Both the position numbers and the translations under genes were made by a program. A stretch of DNA of 64,000 nt from Plasmodium brasilianum (taxonomy: Eukaryota > Apicomplexa > Aconoidasida > Haemosporida > Plasmodiidae), in contig NC_090120.1 in assembly GCF_023973825.1 (NCBI RefSeq), positions 893,001 through 957,000 on the forward strand, written 5' to 3'. Numbering within the stretch: position 1 is the stretch's first letter; each line of letters begins with the position of its first letter. Shown piece after piece: positions 10,450-24,100 of the stretch. The notes under the pieces were generated by a model. That model ran no database searches. It saw nothing but the letters and a program-made list of their open reading frames with translations, and was not told where the DNA came from.

Positions 10450-11769
10450 TTACATCATACTTGTTTGTTGTTTTTTTTCTGTGTGTATTTTTTTTTTTTT
10501 TTTTTTTGTGGCTAGGGCATTATTTATGATCTTTAGCAATTTTGGCCATATGATCGACACAAAAGTCATAATTAAAAGAACAAATAAAGCAAATATATTT
10601 TGTTTGTTGAACGCGAATTTAGGGAAATAGGAGAAGAACATAACTGGCTCTATTTGAAATATATTAGTATGATTCAAAAAACGTAATGCAAATAGGTTAT
10701 AGAAATAGGTATAGCATGATATAATCAAATAGGATGAAGTGAAGGAGAACACAAAATTCTGAGCTTTTTTGGCTGGGAATATATTACATATCATTAAAAA
10801 AAATATAAAGGATGCTATAAGTAGTAAAACAAGTATACAAATCAAATGTACCAACAAATCATTCTTTATATGTCTTACTAAATATACTAATACCTTTGAT
10901 GAACAAATAAAGTGATATAGAATATTTCCAATTAACAAAGATTCTGAATAAACAATTAGTACCCACCCGATTGGTTCTTTTTTTATTTTAGTATTTTCCA
11001 AAAAATATATATTTGCACAAGGGTTCATTGAGATAGAAAAGAAATAAAATGTTAAAATTAGACAAACAAAAGAACTTAAAATGGCTGGAAATAATACTAG
11101 AAGACTTTTTAATATAACGAAAAAAGTGAACAAAGTTGATATTTTAGGTATATATTCCTTAGCTACATGTTTCCCCTTTATATATCCTTGGCATACAGTC
11201 TTTATACTAAATAAATACATAAAAGATAGTACAAGAATTAAAAAAATATTATCATATATTTGAGGTATATATGTTCCTTTGTATATAATTTCCATCCCAT
11301 ATTCTGCTTTGTCACTAGGGGTAAAATAAAATCTGATACTATTATTTATGCTATCTCTAATGTTACTTATATGGTAAGGTTCTGGTATTCCTTTAGTAAT
11401 GTCTTCTTTTTCGCCTAAATTTTTATTTAAAAAAAAATCATTTTTAGTTATTTTGTTCCATTCCTTTATTTCTATATGTGAATTATTACTGAACTCCTTT
11501 TTATTCCTATATTCATTTTCCTTTTCAAATTCTATTCCATTTAATGCTGATAAAGCTAATTCTATATTTATATTCTTTGATGGTTTAAATAAATAACCCT
11601 CATTTATTTTCAATTCACTTATTCTAACATGACTGTCCTTAAAAAAATTAAATGACCTTAAATTATTATTAAAAAATAATTCATCAATGTTGTAACCTGA
11701 ATATATCTCACACAATAAAATAATTAAACAAGTTATTACCGCCACATTTTGATAATAATTTCGCGCCAT
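10450..11769 (-). CDS. Signal peptide plus seven-transmembrane protein, family unassigned
   Basis: 439 aa, single exon. A hydrophobic N-terminus (residues 8-25) reads as a signal peptide. A hydrophilic region of about 140 residues (Asn/Lys/Glu-rich) follows. Then I count seven hydrophobic segments between about residues 172 and 420, starting with 'NIFLILVLSFMYLFSIKTV' and ending with 'NIFALFVLLIMTFVSIIWPKLL'. The tail is short and basic. Lumenal or extracellular N-domain followed by seven helices is the layout of the GPR107/108, GPR180/TMEM145 and TM7SF3 families, but I see no signature residues that pick one. Plasmodium serpentine-receptor candidates share this topology. It is likely a secretory-pathway membrane protein; function unknown. 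Confidence 0.75.
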   Translation of the reverse strand: MARNYYQNVAVITCLIILLCEIYSGYNIDELFFNNNLRSFNFFKDSHVRISELKINEGYLFKPSKNINIELALSALNGIEFEKENEYRNKKEFSNNSHIEIKEWNKITKNDFFLNKNLGEKEDITKGIPEPYHISNIRDSINNSIRFYFTPSDKAEYGMEIIYKGTYIPQIYDNIFLILVLSFMYLFSIKTVCQGYIKGKHVAKEYIPKISTLFTFFVILKSLLVLFPAILSSFVCLILTFYFFSISMNPCANIYFLENTKIKKEPIGWVLIVYSESLLIGNILYHFICSSKVLVYLVRHIKNDLLVHLICILVLLLIASFIFFLMICNIFPAKKAQNFVFSFTSSYLIISCYTYFYNLFALRFLNHTNIFQIEPVMFFSYFPKFAFNKQNIFALFVLLIMTFVSIIWPKLLKIINNALATKKKKKKIHTEKKQQTSMM

Positions 11770-12522
11770 TTTTCCTCCCCTATAAAATTTGAAAAATTTA
11801 TGTTAATCTAAATAAATGTTCGAATAGAGCACAACGTGGTCTTGATATGTCTATGTATGTTCATTTGTTCTTTCTGACAAATGCCCAGAGAAAGGAAAAA
11901 AAAAAAAAAAAAGAAAAAACGCACACACACACACATAGGAGAAATCGCCAAAATGCAAAAATAAAAAAATGTTATAACACGGAAAGAAAGACAAAGTTTT
12001 GTGTACAGAACAAAAAGCTAGAAAAAATGCAAAATTTAACGTACGAACAAGCTTAAAAAAAAAGAAAATTGCATAATACGGAAGTACTCAAATTTTATTT
12101 TTGAAAAAAACGAACATATATAGGCAGTGACATAATGCTTCGCGTAACTGAAGCCAAATAAATTTTTTTTTTTTTTTTTTTTTTTTTTATATCTGGAAAA
12201 AAATATATTATATATAATATATGTGTACGTATATATATGCAAATATATATATAGGTATATGTATATATGTGAGGGTTAATATATTTCTTCCTGGATTTTA
12301 TCCATTTGTGTACACACTTAACAGTTAAGCTCACTTTACCAATTCTCAAAGAGCTGTCTTTTTTTTGAATGTTTTGAAAACATGCATGCTCTGTTGGAAG
12401 AATTATTCTAAACATTTTCAACTAAACGCAAAAGTATACAAATGAGACGCTACTTAATCATTTAATGCGGTTTGTACGATAGCAGCTTTTGTTATTACTT
12501 ACATTACATGAGATCTTCATGA

Positions 12523-12565
<43 letters not shown>

Positions 12566-13346
12566 TTTTTTTGATTTGTATATATAAATTACAAGTACTA
12601 AGGTTTATTTTTACTAAAAAGGATTTTTTATTTAACGTTTTGTTGAAATGACTTCATAGAGACGTAGTAATGGATTCATAATAATGCGATGATGATGCCA
12701 CAATTATTTCTTAACAGTGTTATAATTACTTGTATGTAAAAACAAAATTACTTCTTATGCTTATGTTTTTATGTAGGGAGGAGTTTATAACATACTCTGT
12801 ACTACGCTTGTTTACACAGTGCATTTAAGTGAATATATCAGGTAACGGAATAAAAGAGTTGGAATTAATATATACTAACACAACATATATAAAAGTGCAT
12901 ACATTAACGTCCTTATATGCACATACATATATACACGTATACATAAGGGTATACGTTTTTTTCTTTTTTATTTGCTGCATTTTGTGCTAATCCTGGACAC
13001 ATAAAAAGATCAATTATTTTAAAAAAATTTCATTTCTGATTTTTCATCATACCGCTTACCAGTATTTATTTATAAAAAAAATAAAATAAAATAAAAAATA
13101 CATATATACATATATATATATGCATAACACGTTATTTTGGATTAAAATATGTCTTTACAAAATGAATAAAAATAAGGACAAATAAATAAAAAAAAAAAAA
13201 AATTAAAAAGACTATTTTAAATTGCAGATAAATATATTAAAAAATAAAATAAAAAATTGCACGAAGTTATTCAAATATATAATAAATTATATTTGCGATG
13301 ATATATATACACATGTGTATGCACATGCGTAGACTTTCCATTCGAA
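11770..13346. other. Intergenic, 5' of the seven-TM gene
   Basis: AT-rich, with (TA)n tracts at 12528-12561 and elsewhere and a T23 run near 12166-12188. A roughly 45-codon minus-strand stretch at 12285-12421 is free of low-complexity sequence but I could not place it in a gene; it may be 5' UTR. No other feature supported. Confidence 0.6.
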
Positions 13347-14965
13347 CTAGGCTTCTTTTGTTTTCTTATTTACTTTTTTACTTTTGCAGAGTCCTAGCAA
13401 TTTACATATAATGAAAAGTACTTGAAGAAACCATAACAATAATAATATATAAATAATAATATGCATACATATCTTGGCTTGGGTTTTATATGTAAAGGTC
13501 GCAAATTCATCATTTATTACATGTAAATTTTTCGATTTTTCATATATATTTTTTTTTTTATTAAAAACTTGATTTGCTATTAAAACCTCCACACCATGGG
13601 AGTCATGTACACATGTTTTAATATTTATTTCATTTTCGTTCTTGTAATTAATATTAACTGAACCAAAATTGTTGAATCCGTATATTTTATTTAACTCAAA
13701 TGAACTTCTTTTATTAAATATATTTGTAGAAAGGTAAATAAAATATTTATTTACATAACTTAACAAATTTTCTTGATTTACACTACTGCTTGTAACTTCT
13801 ACAATATTTTCTTCATTTCCAATAATACTGGCAAAATGTACATCACCACTTAAAAATATTAAACCTTTTGGTTTTGTCTTTTTTATAACACTTTTTAATC
13901 GTTTCAGCGCGAATGGCATTAAACCCCAATTTTCATTCATTACGTGATTAGAAAAAATCTGAAAAATGTTCAAAAAGGGGAAAAGATGTGTACAAACGAA
14001 AAGAAGAAAAAATTACATGAACAGATCAGTCGAAACGACAATTATTTTGTTTCTTTTATTTATTTTTTTTGCTTATTTTTTTTGTTTATTTTTTTTTTAT
14101 TTTTTTTGTTTATTTTTTTTGTTTATTTTTTTTGCTTATTTTTTTTGTTTATTTTTTTTTATTTTGTTTGCTTATTTTTTTTTGTTTATTTTATTTATCT
14201 TTTTTTCTTCTTTTTTTCCCTCAGCAAGTAGCTCCATACCTGTATAGATGAAATTACGATATGTGCACGTGCTTTCGAATTGGTTAGCTCCTTTTCTAGC
14301 CATTTCCACTGTTCATTTCCTAATATATCGTTTTTGCTATTGTGGTACAAACCAAATAATGCTGCATGAAAACGCACAAAGAAGGATATAAATATGTGTA
14401 TGATATGATCTTTGTACGAATCAGGAGCATAAAAGGGATAAGGGTCTTTATTATATCTTGTGTCTAAAATAATTATCTTCACTTGATTGTTTTCATCGTT
14501 TGGGTCTATATACAATTTTGATACATATGCTCCATTTCTTTTATATCTTATATCACTTTTGTCTACATTTAAATAGTCTAAATATTTTGTTTTACTTTCC
14601 TTTTTATATTTATATAAACGATCTCCATTGTTTTTATTATAATCATGATCATCATATATACCATCAATAACAAACTTTTCCTTTAATCTTAAATAAAATG
14701 AGTCATTCTTAATATAATTATAAACTTCATCCAAACACTTCAATTCACTACATTCTGAATAAAAATAATCCCCTATCCACAACATCAGTTGAGGATTCCT
14801 TTTTTCTACTGCTTTTAGTAACTCTTCATTTACTTTTCCCTTTTGATAGTTACAGCTTAAAAAAACAAAATTTGTTAATTTTTCATGAATTATTTGGTCT
14901 GCTTGTCCACTCACACATTTAGTAAACGCGAAAAATACTAAAAACAATTTTATACAAATTTTCAT
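13347..14965 (-). CDS. PhoD-type metallophosphatase (alkaline phosphatase D-like), membrane-anchored
   Basis: Two exons: 14965-14240 and 13958-13347, phase-0 intron with donor GTATGG and acceptor TTTTCAG; 445 aa. Metal-binding blocks of the PhoD/metallophosphatase family are all present: FLSCN (35-39), IGDYFY (64-69), YDDHDY (104-109), DTRYN, and SGDVH (279-283). The intron falls between ISSIQ and the downstream IFSNHVMNENW, matching the PhoD 'ISSIQV...EKW' block, which fixes the splice. The protein has an N-terminal signal peptide (1-20) and a hydrophobic segment near the C-terminus followed by a basic tail, so the catalytic domain should face the secretory lumen or outside. Expected activity is phosphomono- or diester hydrolysis with bound metals; the substrate is not evident. 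Good match in length and motif order. Confidence 0.85.
13959..14239 (-). repeat. Intron of the PhoD gene with a T-rich tandem array
   Basis: The intron holds about 150 bp of plus-strand T-rich units of the form gtttattttttt/gcttattttttt (14045-14205), purine-rich on the coding strand. It generates several overlapping Phe/Leu-rich open frames on the plus strand that are not genes. Confidence 0.8.
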
Positions 14966-15333
14966 TCTTCAAAAAAATAAAATAAAAAATATAAAAAATA
15001 CAACAATATAATACGATATAATGCAAAATTAAGCAATATAATGCGAAACAAAGTAGAACAAAATGGTAAGGCACAACTATACATATAAAAATCCTATTCT
15101 AATAAATATGAATAAGTATATAAAGAAAACATAAAAATCATAAAAAGTTTAAACAAAAAATGATTTTTTTTGCAAAAATTTAATTAAAATTAATCAACAT
15201 CTTACAGCGATTAATATTCACGGTGGGGTAGAGGAAAAAATATGTAACACATTTATGTTTCTATAAATATTTGTGTATACGTATGTCTAGGTACGTACGT
15301 GTGTTTATATATATATACCTATATACGCTTTCG

Positions 15334-15364
<31 letters not shown>

Positions 15365-17765
15365 GTTCTTACGTATGTATGAACGTGCAAGGACGATATA
15401 AAGCATAAACGAGCGAACAATCACAGATTAATAAAGAACCTTCATATAGTACAGTTTTGTACATGGAAATTTATTATATTATTTTATTTATATATTTTTT
15501 TTTTTTTTTTTGACGTAATTTTATTAACATATATATATGAATGGGAAGTTAATTAATTGTTCAATGGAAACATCACATTTTATCTGTTGCATAAGTATTC
15601 AATATTAAAATGAAAAATGTGTAAATATAGAAAATAAGTAAACGTGTAAATATGCAAAATTATATATATATCACCTAAAATTTTATGTTACCTTTAGTAA
15701 ATAATAATAAAAATCGCATGTTACAATACACGTACAAGTATGTATTCATATACATTTTGAGCGAATATAGACATACACATAATGATGATATTGTTGTACA
15801 AGTTTGTGTATTACTGTTAAAATAAAAGGTTACTAAAATGTAAAATAAAAAATGTAAATTGAAAATAAGTAAGGAAGTATTTAACGTAAAAGGAAAAAAT
15901 TCATTTTCAATAAACTCTTGAAATATATAAAAAAATGTCCTAAGACAAATACGTGTATATAAACCTTCAATAACATTTAATCAGTTTTTTAAACATTATA
16001 ATAAAATATTTACATTAAATTAGGGGTAGAAAAAAAAAAAAGAAGTGAATTACAAAAGAACAATAATATGAAAAATGGTAAGAGAAAAGAAAATTTTTTA
16101 AATCATCACATATAAGAATATTTCCCTTTTTTCTGTTTTTTTCCTTAATATATTTTTCTTTCCTTTTGCTTATATACGAAAGATAGTTTACTTCTTCAAA
16201 TGTAAGATGTACCACATTGTAAATTATTAAGAATATTTTATACATAAATATATATACATGCATACATACATACATATGCGTACATATACTTACATATACA
16301 AATATATATACTTACATATACATACATATATACGTATGTATATAATGCATATAAGCATACATATATACATTCGTATATCATAACAAAAGCATTTGTATAT
16401 TAATTTTAACATTAATTCCTGTATCTTTTTGTTTTTCATAAAATAATTATTTTTTGCAGTATGATATATATATATATATAAACGTAAAAATGGTAAAATT
16501 AATTTAAAAGAGTAATAAAAACATAGCAATATGAGATCATACTATATATAATTTTATGTAGTAAATTTTTTCCCAATGCATATCTGGAATTAGATATTGT
16601 ATGTATATGTGTATCAGAATCATTTATATGTTAATATTTATTGAAGAACATAATTTTTTTTTTTTTTTTTATTTTATTTTATCTTGTAATATATTATATT
16701 GTACTATACTGCATTTATTTGTAAATACTGCATTTATTTGTATATACTGCATTTATTTGTAAATACTGTATTATTTTGAACTATTTTAAAACAATTTTTT
16801 AATTTAAATAACATGGAAAAATGTGCATTCGAAAAAATATTTTTTAAAATTTTATACGCATAAATCTGTTATTTTTTTTTATATATGAAATGAATTAAAA
16901 AAAAAAAATAGCTTAAGTACAAAGGCAAAAAAGGAATTAAAATCATTTTTCAAATTTATTTTTTGCCGCAGGTGTATACTAATTGACCATAAAGAATTAT
17001 TCATTATATTATACTATTAAATGAAAAAAAAAAAAAAAATCTTTATAGTATCATCCTTTTAACAATTTTATGGTTTTTATATATAATTTCATTTTATCGT
17101 TCTTATTACTGAACCAAAGCAAGTTCTCTTACCATGCTTCCTTAAACGTTTATACGTACATATAATATAAATAAATATATATTTATATATATATATATAA
17201 ATATAATTTATTTATAATAATGTACGTTTATAATTGGTATATAATATACAGTTTAACACAGATTATAATGTTTGCTTATTTGAAATTATGAAAAATTTAT
17301 AAATGCTATTTTTACACTACCCCTTTTTTGATTTATATTATGTTATTATATTAACATATGAATATTAAGACCCCCTTATTTGGGATTGACTATAAAAAAT
17401 ACCATGTATTTGTGGATAACATTTAAGTAGTTCATATATATATGTATAAGTATATATAGGTTAGAATTATTTCTTTTTCACCTTTTCACATTTGTACAGT
17501 TATATGACAAATATGTTAATATTTTTTATACAGCTTATATATATGTATAAATTTATATTTGTTTTTAATGTATTATAACCATATAATGCAAAGTGAGCAA
17601 GTCCATAATTCGAACAATTAATTTAAACAAATTTTTTTTTTTCGTACGTCCGTGAAAAAAACTAAATTAAAATGTTTTAATGAAGAAAACTAACTGAAAA
17701 AAATAGAAAAAAACTGAAAGAAGACTGAAAAAAAAATTAGTAATCTTTCTAATAAAAAAAAAAAA
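14966..17765. other. Divergent intergenic region between the PhoD and SARNP-like genes
   Basis: A 2.8-kb gap between genes transcribed away from each other, so it should contain both promoters. It is extremely AT-rich with (TA)n blocks (15336-15361, 17184-17210), many A/T homopolymers and atacat-type microsatellite (16260-16345). A small ctgcatttatttgtaaata repeat lies at 16710-16765. I found no coding exon. Confidence 0.65.
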
Positions 17766-17862
17766 ATGAATTACCAGAATTTGAAATGTTCAGAATTAAA
17801 AGATTTATTAGCCAAAAGGGGGCTACCGTCGCATGGAAAGAAGGTAACGCTATGCATATTGT

Positions 17863-17929
<67 letters not shown>

Positions 17930-18235
17930 AACATATTTAAAAAAAAAAAATATATATATATAAATATATATAATATTAATATAATATTCCACGAGTACAT
18001 TTATATACATACATTACAATTACATGTATAATTGCACTCCAATGAGAGTACTTAAGTGCATTATGAACTAAAAAATTAATTATACAAATGTTTAAGTCAA
18101 ATATAATTATATTTCACCTTTGTACGTCCAAAACATTTAGAAAAAAGCGTAATATTTTTTTTACCTTAGTTACAGTTGTGCAAGTTCTGTTAATATGTAA
18201 TAAAGTACATATATGCATGTACCTGTACATACATA

Positions 18236-18273
<38 letters not shown>

Positions 18274-19896
18274 ATAATAAATATGCTGCACCATTTAGGT
18301 TATTCAACTAGTATTATAAAATTTTAATATCATTAATTTTTGTGCTTTTATACCATTATTATTATTATTTGTGCAATTACCCAATTCCACCCCTCAACAT
18401 TTTATTGTTTTTTTCAAATTCGTAATTTTGCTTAGAATGAATTATTGGAGAGGTTATTAAAGTATGAAGAAAAGGGTAACATAAGTCCATACATATTAGA
18501 TAAACATAACACGAATTCGAACGATAGCACAAATATTAAGGTGTTAGTTGATCGAACTGACGATAAGATCAGGAATTCAGAAATAAATCGAGTGTCCAAT
18601 AATACAAAAGGCGATAGAGGACAAGGAGAAGGAGTTGAAAAAAGTAATTACAAATCATCATATGTTGGTGGAGAAAATAAAAAGAAAATATTAACAGTTA
18701 ATCATAAAGAAGACGAATTTAATAAAGAAGGATTAAATAAAATGAAAGATTATTTTAAAAATATATTAACAGTCAATAATAATGTAGAGGGTTCGAAGTA
18801 TTATGAAAATATCCCATCCAAGAATGATGAAAAAATGAATGAAAATATAAATTCAAATATGAAAGACAACAATGAAGAAGGAAAGAAAACCAAAATCGTA
18901 ATTCCTGAAATAACCTTTTCAGAATCATCCTTATCCAACAAAAATACATTACAAAAGAATGTAATTGTCCCTACTGCAGGTTGGATAAAGAGGAAGAACC
19001 TCACCCCTTTTATCATTTTAATTTTTTTCATTTGTACCATGTGCGTATGTGTGCAAGAACTTCTCTTATTCGCTGTACTGTTTTGCAGCTCATGTTTGTT
19101 CTCTTGTTCGTTTGTTTAATTTTTTTTTTTTTTTTTTTTCAAAGGTGATGATAATCTTTACCTAACGGAGGAAAAAAAGCGGGAGCTACGAAAAAAGAGA
19201 TTCGGTAATATAGTACGCATATTCATTGGAAAATTGATTAGTTATTCTTTATATTTTGTTTTACATCCCCTTTTTTTCCCCCCTTTTCCTTCAGGTGCTG
19301 TGTCAACCGACGAGGCCCTTGAATCAAGAGCAAAGAGGTTACTAAAAAGGAGGAAAAGAAATGAAAAAATGAATTTAAAAAAGAAAAAGGAAAAGGAATA
19401 TGAAAAAGGGAAATTAAAATGAAAAAGGAAAACACATTTAATGCATTATGTGAACGATACAAAATTTAGTTTATTTTTTTGTACCACATGTATCAAGGGT
19501 CTAATTTTTTTAATTCCCCACATGTTAATTTTCCCATTTTTGTTTTATAGATTTTGCATTGTAACACATAAAATGGAAGAGGAGAATAAAAAAAAAAGAG
19601 CAGAGCGCTTTGGACTGAACATGGTTAATTAATTATCCATACATTTTATATACCCTTTTTTGGAAATTTGGTGTCTTTGTTTTTACAAATTCATTTAATT
19701 GCTACATTTTTTATTAAAATATTATTAACTGTACATTTTTTTTTTATTTTGATTGAATTAATTGTTGTATGTCCATTTTGCCCTTTTAGGGAAAGCTGAA
19801 CGATTTCGAAACAAAAAAGAAAAGGGCTGAAAGATTTGGGTTACTGAAAGAGGTAAGCGAAAAATTGTGTTGAGTGAATGAGCATAATTGAGCATT

Positions 19897-19945
<49 letters not shown>

Positions 19946-20248
19946 AAACACATACGGATGTGTGTGTGTGTGTGTGTATAAAATGAAGTCTTGTTAAAAA
20001 ACAATACCTCGTATCATTCCTGCCGTATTCGTATATTTGCCATGTTTTATTTCCCCCCGGTGTTTTGTACAACACTTTTCCCTTTTTCCATACCTTTCTT
20101 TTTTATGTTCATAATTTAAATATTATATTATTTATTTTATTCCTTTATATAATCGCAGAGTGACAAATTAAAGGCGAGGGCCCTTCGATTTGGAGTAATA
20201 CAGGAGCAACAGTTAAAAAATTTAAAGAAAAAATTAGTTTACACATAA
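17766..20248 (+). CDS. SAP domain protein, SARNP/Tho1-like mRNA export factor
   Basis: Seven exons: 17766-17843, 18436-18979, 19145-19204, 19295-19337, 19551-19623, 19790-19852, 20159-20248 (951 nt, 316 aa). All junctions use GT..AG and the frame closes. Exons 1-2 form an SAP DNA/RNA-binding motif: LKCSELKDLLAKRGLPSHGKK spliced to NELLERLL. The C-terminal exons carry four copies of the RA(E/K)RFG-type motif (AKRFCI, AERFGLNM, AERFGLLK, ALRFGVIQ), the hallmark of human SARNP/CIP29 and yeast Tho1, which bind the helicase UAP56/Sub2 in TREX. The family is much shorter (~210 aa); the extra length is the charged Asn/Lys-rich exon 2. Expected role: nuclear mRNP assembly and export. Intron 1 contains a long (TA)n tract. 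Confidence 0.8.
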
Positions 20249-21064
20249 GGAAAATAAAAAGAAGAAAAAAATAATTGTTTCTCATAATTTTTTTATTACT
20301 TTTTGTGTGCATCGTTTTATATGAATCTTTATATGTTTATATAATTTGTATAAATTTTTCTCATCATATCTGTTGTATTTTATTTTGTTTCATTTTTTTT
20401 TCGAATAAAAAAAAAATATATCTTATGTTTTTTATTTTATCAGTACATCCACCTTAAACATTTTTTGTGACATTTATCTTTTTGAATAAGTGATGAGGGA
20501 AATTAATACTTCGGCATGTTAAAAATATATTATATATTAATATATTAATATGCTAACATAATAATATGCTAACATAATAATATTTGAACATGTTAATTTG
20601 CCTGTGTGTTAGTAGGCTACCTTTTTAATGTGCTAAAATATATCGTTACTGTTTCTCGCACAATTTCGGCAATTTTTTTACCGTAAAAATTCTTCCTTTG
20701 GTAATGGAAATTATACATGGATAGATACATAAATAAATAAATAAAATATATAATATATATATGTATGTATTTTTTTTTCCCTTTATTAATATGTTTGCTA
20801 CAAATATAAGAACACTAATTTAGAATTGCCTGCTTTTATTACTTTTAATTTTTTTCTTTTAAAAAAGACACCCGCGAGGGATCTATACAGCATTTGCAAA
20901 AATGAAAAACAAAAAATAAATAGGAAAACAATAAAATAGCAATATAAAAAATAATATTTCGAAAAAGTGCGTTATAACGTAAAATACTATAAAATAATGT
21001 GAAGCAAAGTGGTACAATTTTGTTTATATGCATATGATTATTATCCCAAAGGGGGAAATAAAAA
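20249..21064. other. Intergenic between two plus-strand genes
   Basis: AT-rich; holds atgctaacataat repeats at 20550-20585 and T/A runs. No gene seen. Confidence 0.6.
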
Positions 21065-21159
21065 ATGAAACTAAATGGATCATGTACACCTTTCCTATTA
21101 ATTTATCAGTAGAGGAATGAATAAGCTTGTAAAATTGGAAAATTCGTTTTATTTTTTAA

Positions 21160-21199
<40 letters not shown>

Positions 21200-24100
21200 T
21201 GTTTCTCTCCCGACTTCTCCCTACGTTCTAACATACTTTAAATTGTTTCCTTTTTTTTTTCTTTCCTTATTTTTTATATTTTTCTCCAATTTTTTTGCTT
21301 TTTTTTCTCATTTCTCTTCCCCTTTTTTTCCCTATTCCATCACTGTATGTGTACCATGTCTACCATTAGATGGGTACACAGGAAAGATAAAAATTCCGAA
21401 AAAAGAATAATTTCTTTAAATGAAATAAAAGAAAGATATCTAGTTGATCAAATAAAACAAAATAAAGACACAAAAAAAAATGGGGACACTTACTACAAAA
21501 ATGTAAATATACAAGAAAAGGAGAAAAAAAAAAAAAAAAAAGGATTTATAAGTTTTTACAAAAAAAGAGATAAACATGATATAAATTTAGAAAAAGAATA
21601 TTCATCAAAATATATAGAAAACGTCGGATTTAATAAACAAAGATGTAATGAGAAAAACCAAGGAGACAAAAAGGGTAATTATATTTTAGGGGAAAAAACA
21701 AAGGTGCTTAGAAATGGAATCTCACCATTTTGCAGCGATAGGATTATAGGAAGTGGTCAGGAGGGAGAGGAAGAGGGGCATAATGAGGAGTATGAGTATG
21801 ATGATAAGGATGACGATGAAGATGAAAAACATAAGAACCTCGTCTTCTTTGCCAATAGAAATGAGCACACGCCATCAGAGATGGAGAATGAGGGAGATGC
21901 ACAAACGGATCGCGTGAACATATATTTAGATATCAACATTCATAGGGATAAGAAAATGAAAAAAAAAAAAAAGAAAAAAGTGAAGAGTACAAAAGTTGTG
22001 GAGAAGATACACATCATTATAAAAAAAAAATTCTTGACAGTAATTTAGACTGGGGTGTTCTAGAAAATAAGTTAAAACAGAAATGCCCAAATTTGTTCAC
22101 GCAGAAAAATTTACGCACTGGAAATTCATACCTAAGCGACTCTTTCATTCAACATGGCCTAAAAAAAAAATATGGGCTGAGTGAATATGTGAAGGGGATG
22201 AATCACATGGAGCACAGACAGTTACATCCCCCTGGAGGCGATTACACGGATGGATACGAAGACGAGTATAAATATGAGGACAGGTACGAACATGATGACG
22301 AGTATCAGTTTGAAAAAGGGAATTGTCAGAATGAAAATGGTGTAAAGTGCACCTACAACAAAGCATTGAAGAGAAATAACTATCATTATGATTATAAAAA
22401 GGGAGGATACCATCCCAAATTCAAAGATATGAGCAGTGAGCATTTTGAGGGGGGGCATAACCCCTATGATAAACATGGGGAAAATCTATGCGGTAAAAAA
22501 AGTAATCATATTCAAGGGTGGGAAAAGACATACCATAATCATAGGTATAGGATAAAGGAAAAAAAAAAATATCCCTTAAAAAACAGCGAAAAGGCTGGAA
22601 GTGATCAGAAGTATTACTGTAAAGAAAACGAAAGATATTACAATAAAATGGAAAAAAAAGAAGGTTATATATGTAATGAAAAAAGTATGTACGATTTTAT
22701 TGAGGAGAGGAATAAGGGCATAAATAGAATTACGAAAAACAGAGAAAATATTATGAACAACGTTAATATCAATTATGAGATAAAAAAACATAGTCCTACA
22801 ATTTCATATCACTTTTCGCCTGACTATAATAAACTAGAGAATAATAATATAAAAAAAACTTTTGACAATAATAAAAATTTTTATAACAAAGAACAAATTT
22901 TAAATAAAAATTTTTTAAGTTATAAAAATAAAAGTCATAAAAATATTATTTTGTCTGCTAACTTGTTAAGTAACGTTTTTTGTAAAAAAATAGATATATA
23001 TTTTGCTTTTTTTAAAAGAGCAACCTTAATAAAAAACATTCAACGAGTATACAAAAAATATACCAAGATTACGGATCAAGATAGTACACAATTTAAAAAT
23101 GATGAACATAATTTTTTATTTGAAAAAAGGACGAAAAATGATAGGAAAGAGGTTATTTCAGAGACGCACAAGTATGAAGCGCACACTAATGTTTTTAAAA
23201 ACAAAGTAGAGTGGGAGAGAAAGACGGAGGGACTTCCTGCTCATTCACTAGATAGAAAAGAAATAAATATAATAAATGAACAAGACAATAAAAGAAATGT
23301 ACACTCGAAGGAAAATAACAGTATGAGAATGGTATTATTACCAAAAAATGCATTATTTACAGATAATGGTGTGGTTTATAAAAATGGGCAAGTTGCACAT
23401 AGGAGCACACCAGGATACAAAGATTTTGAACAAGTGAAAAACATCTATAAAAGGAAAGTATTAACTAACACATTAATCGATAGCTTCAACGATGTGGACA
23501 TAAATGATCAAAGAAGAAAAAAAAAATACTTGAAATTTTTTGTTATTTTACTATCTGTCTTTTTAAAAAAGTACATGCACAAGCAGGTATCGAAGTTCTT
23601 TTCTGTTATTGGATTATTCCGATGGGAAAAGCAGGTGACTAAAATGGAGGAAAATTGTCCAGTTGTATTCGCTTAAAACCAATACATGTACACATGCGCA
23701 GTTGCAAAAATAAGTCTCAAATGGATTACAAGTTTGGCTCAATGTAAAAAGGAAAAAAGGAAGAAAAAAAGAGCAAAAAAAGAGCTAAAAACGAGCGAAA
23801 AATGAGCAAAAAAAGAGCTAAAAACAAGCGAAAAATGAGCAAAAATTGTTTAAAAAAACAGAAAAGAAAATCCAAAACTGTAAACGCATCAGCTGATGCG
23901 TCTCGTTACAAAAAGTATTAAACTACATTTTTATGCTCACTTGTTTATTCTGTAGGTGGAGAAAAGGGCCATAAGGAAGTTTATCAATGTGCGAATCTAC
24001 TCCTTATCTTTAATAGAGAGTGTTTTAAGTAAGGTACGAATAAGAGCAGTGAAATTTTACTTTGGTGAGCTAAAAAAAGAGAGGATGCAACATAAAGATA

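Noticed and set aside
10450..11769. Naming the seven-TM protein as a specific serpentine receptor (e.g. SR10)
   Set aside because: Topology fits, but no signature residues were seen and the location does not support it from memory.
12095..12421. 108-codon minus-strand frame starting MKMFRIILPTEHACF
   Set aside because: The first ~45 codons look unusually complex, but the rest is (TA)n and poly-Lys, and I could not find a splice that joins it to the seven-TM gene; probably 5' UTR.
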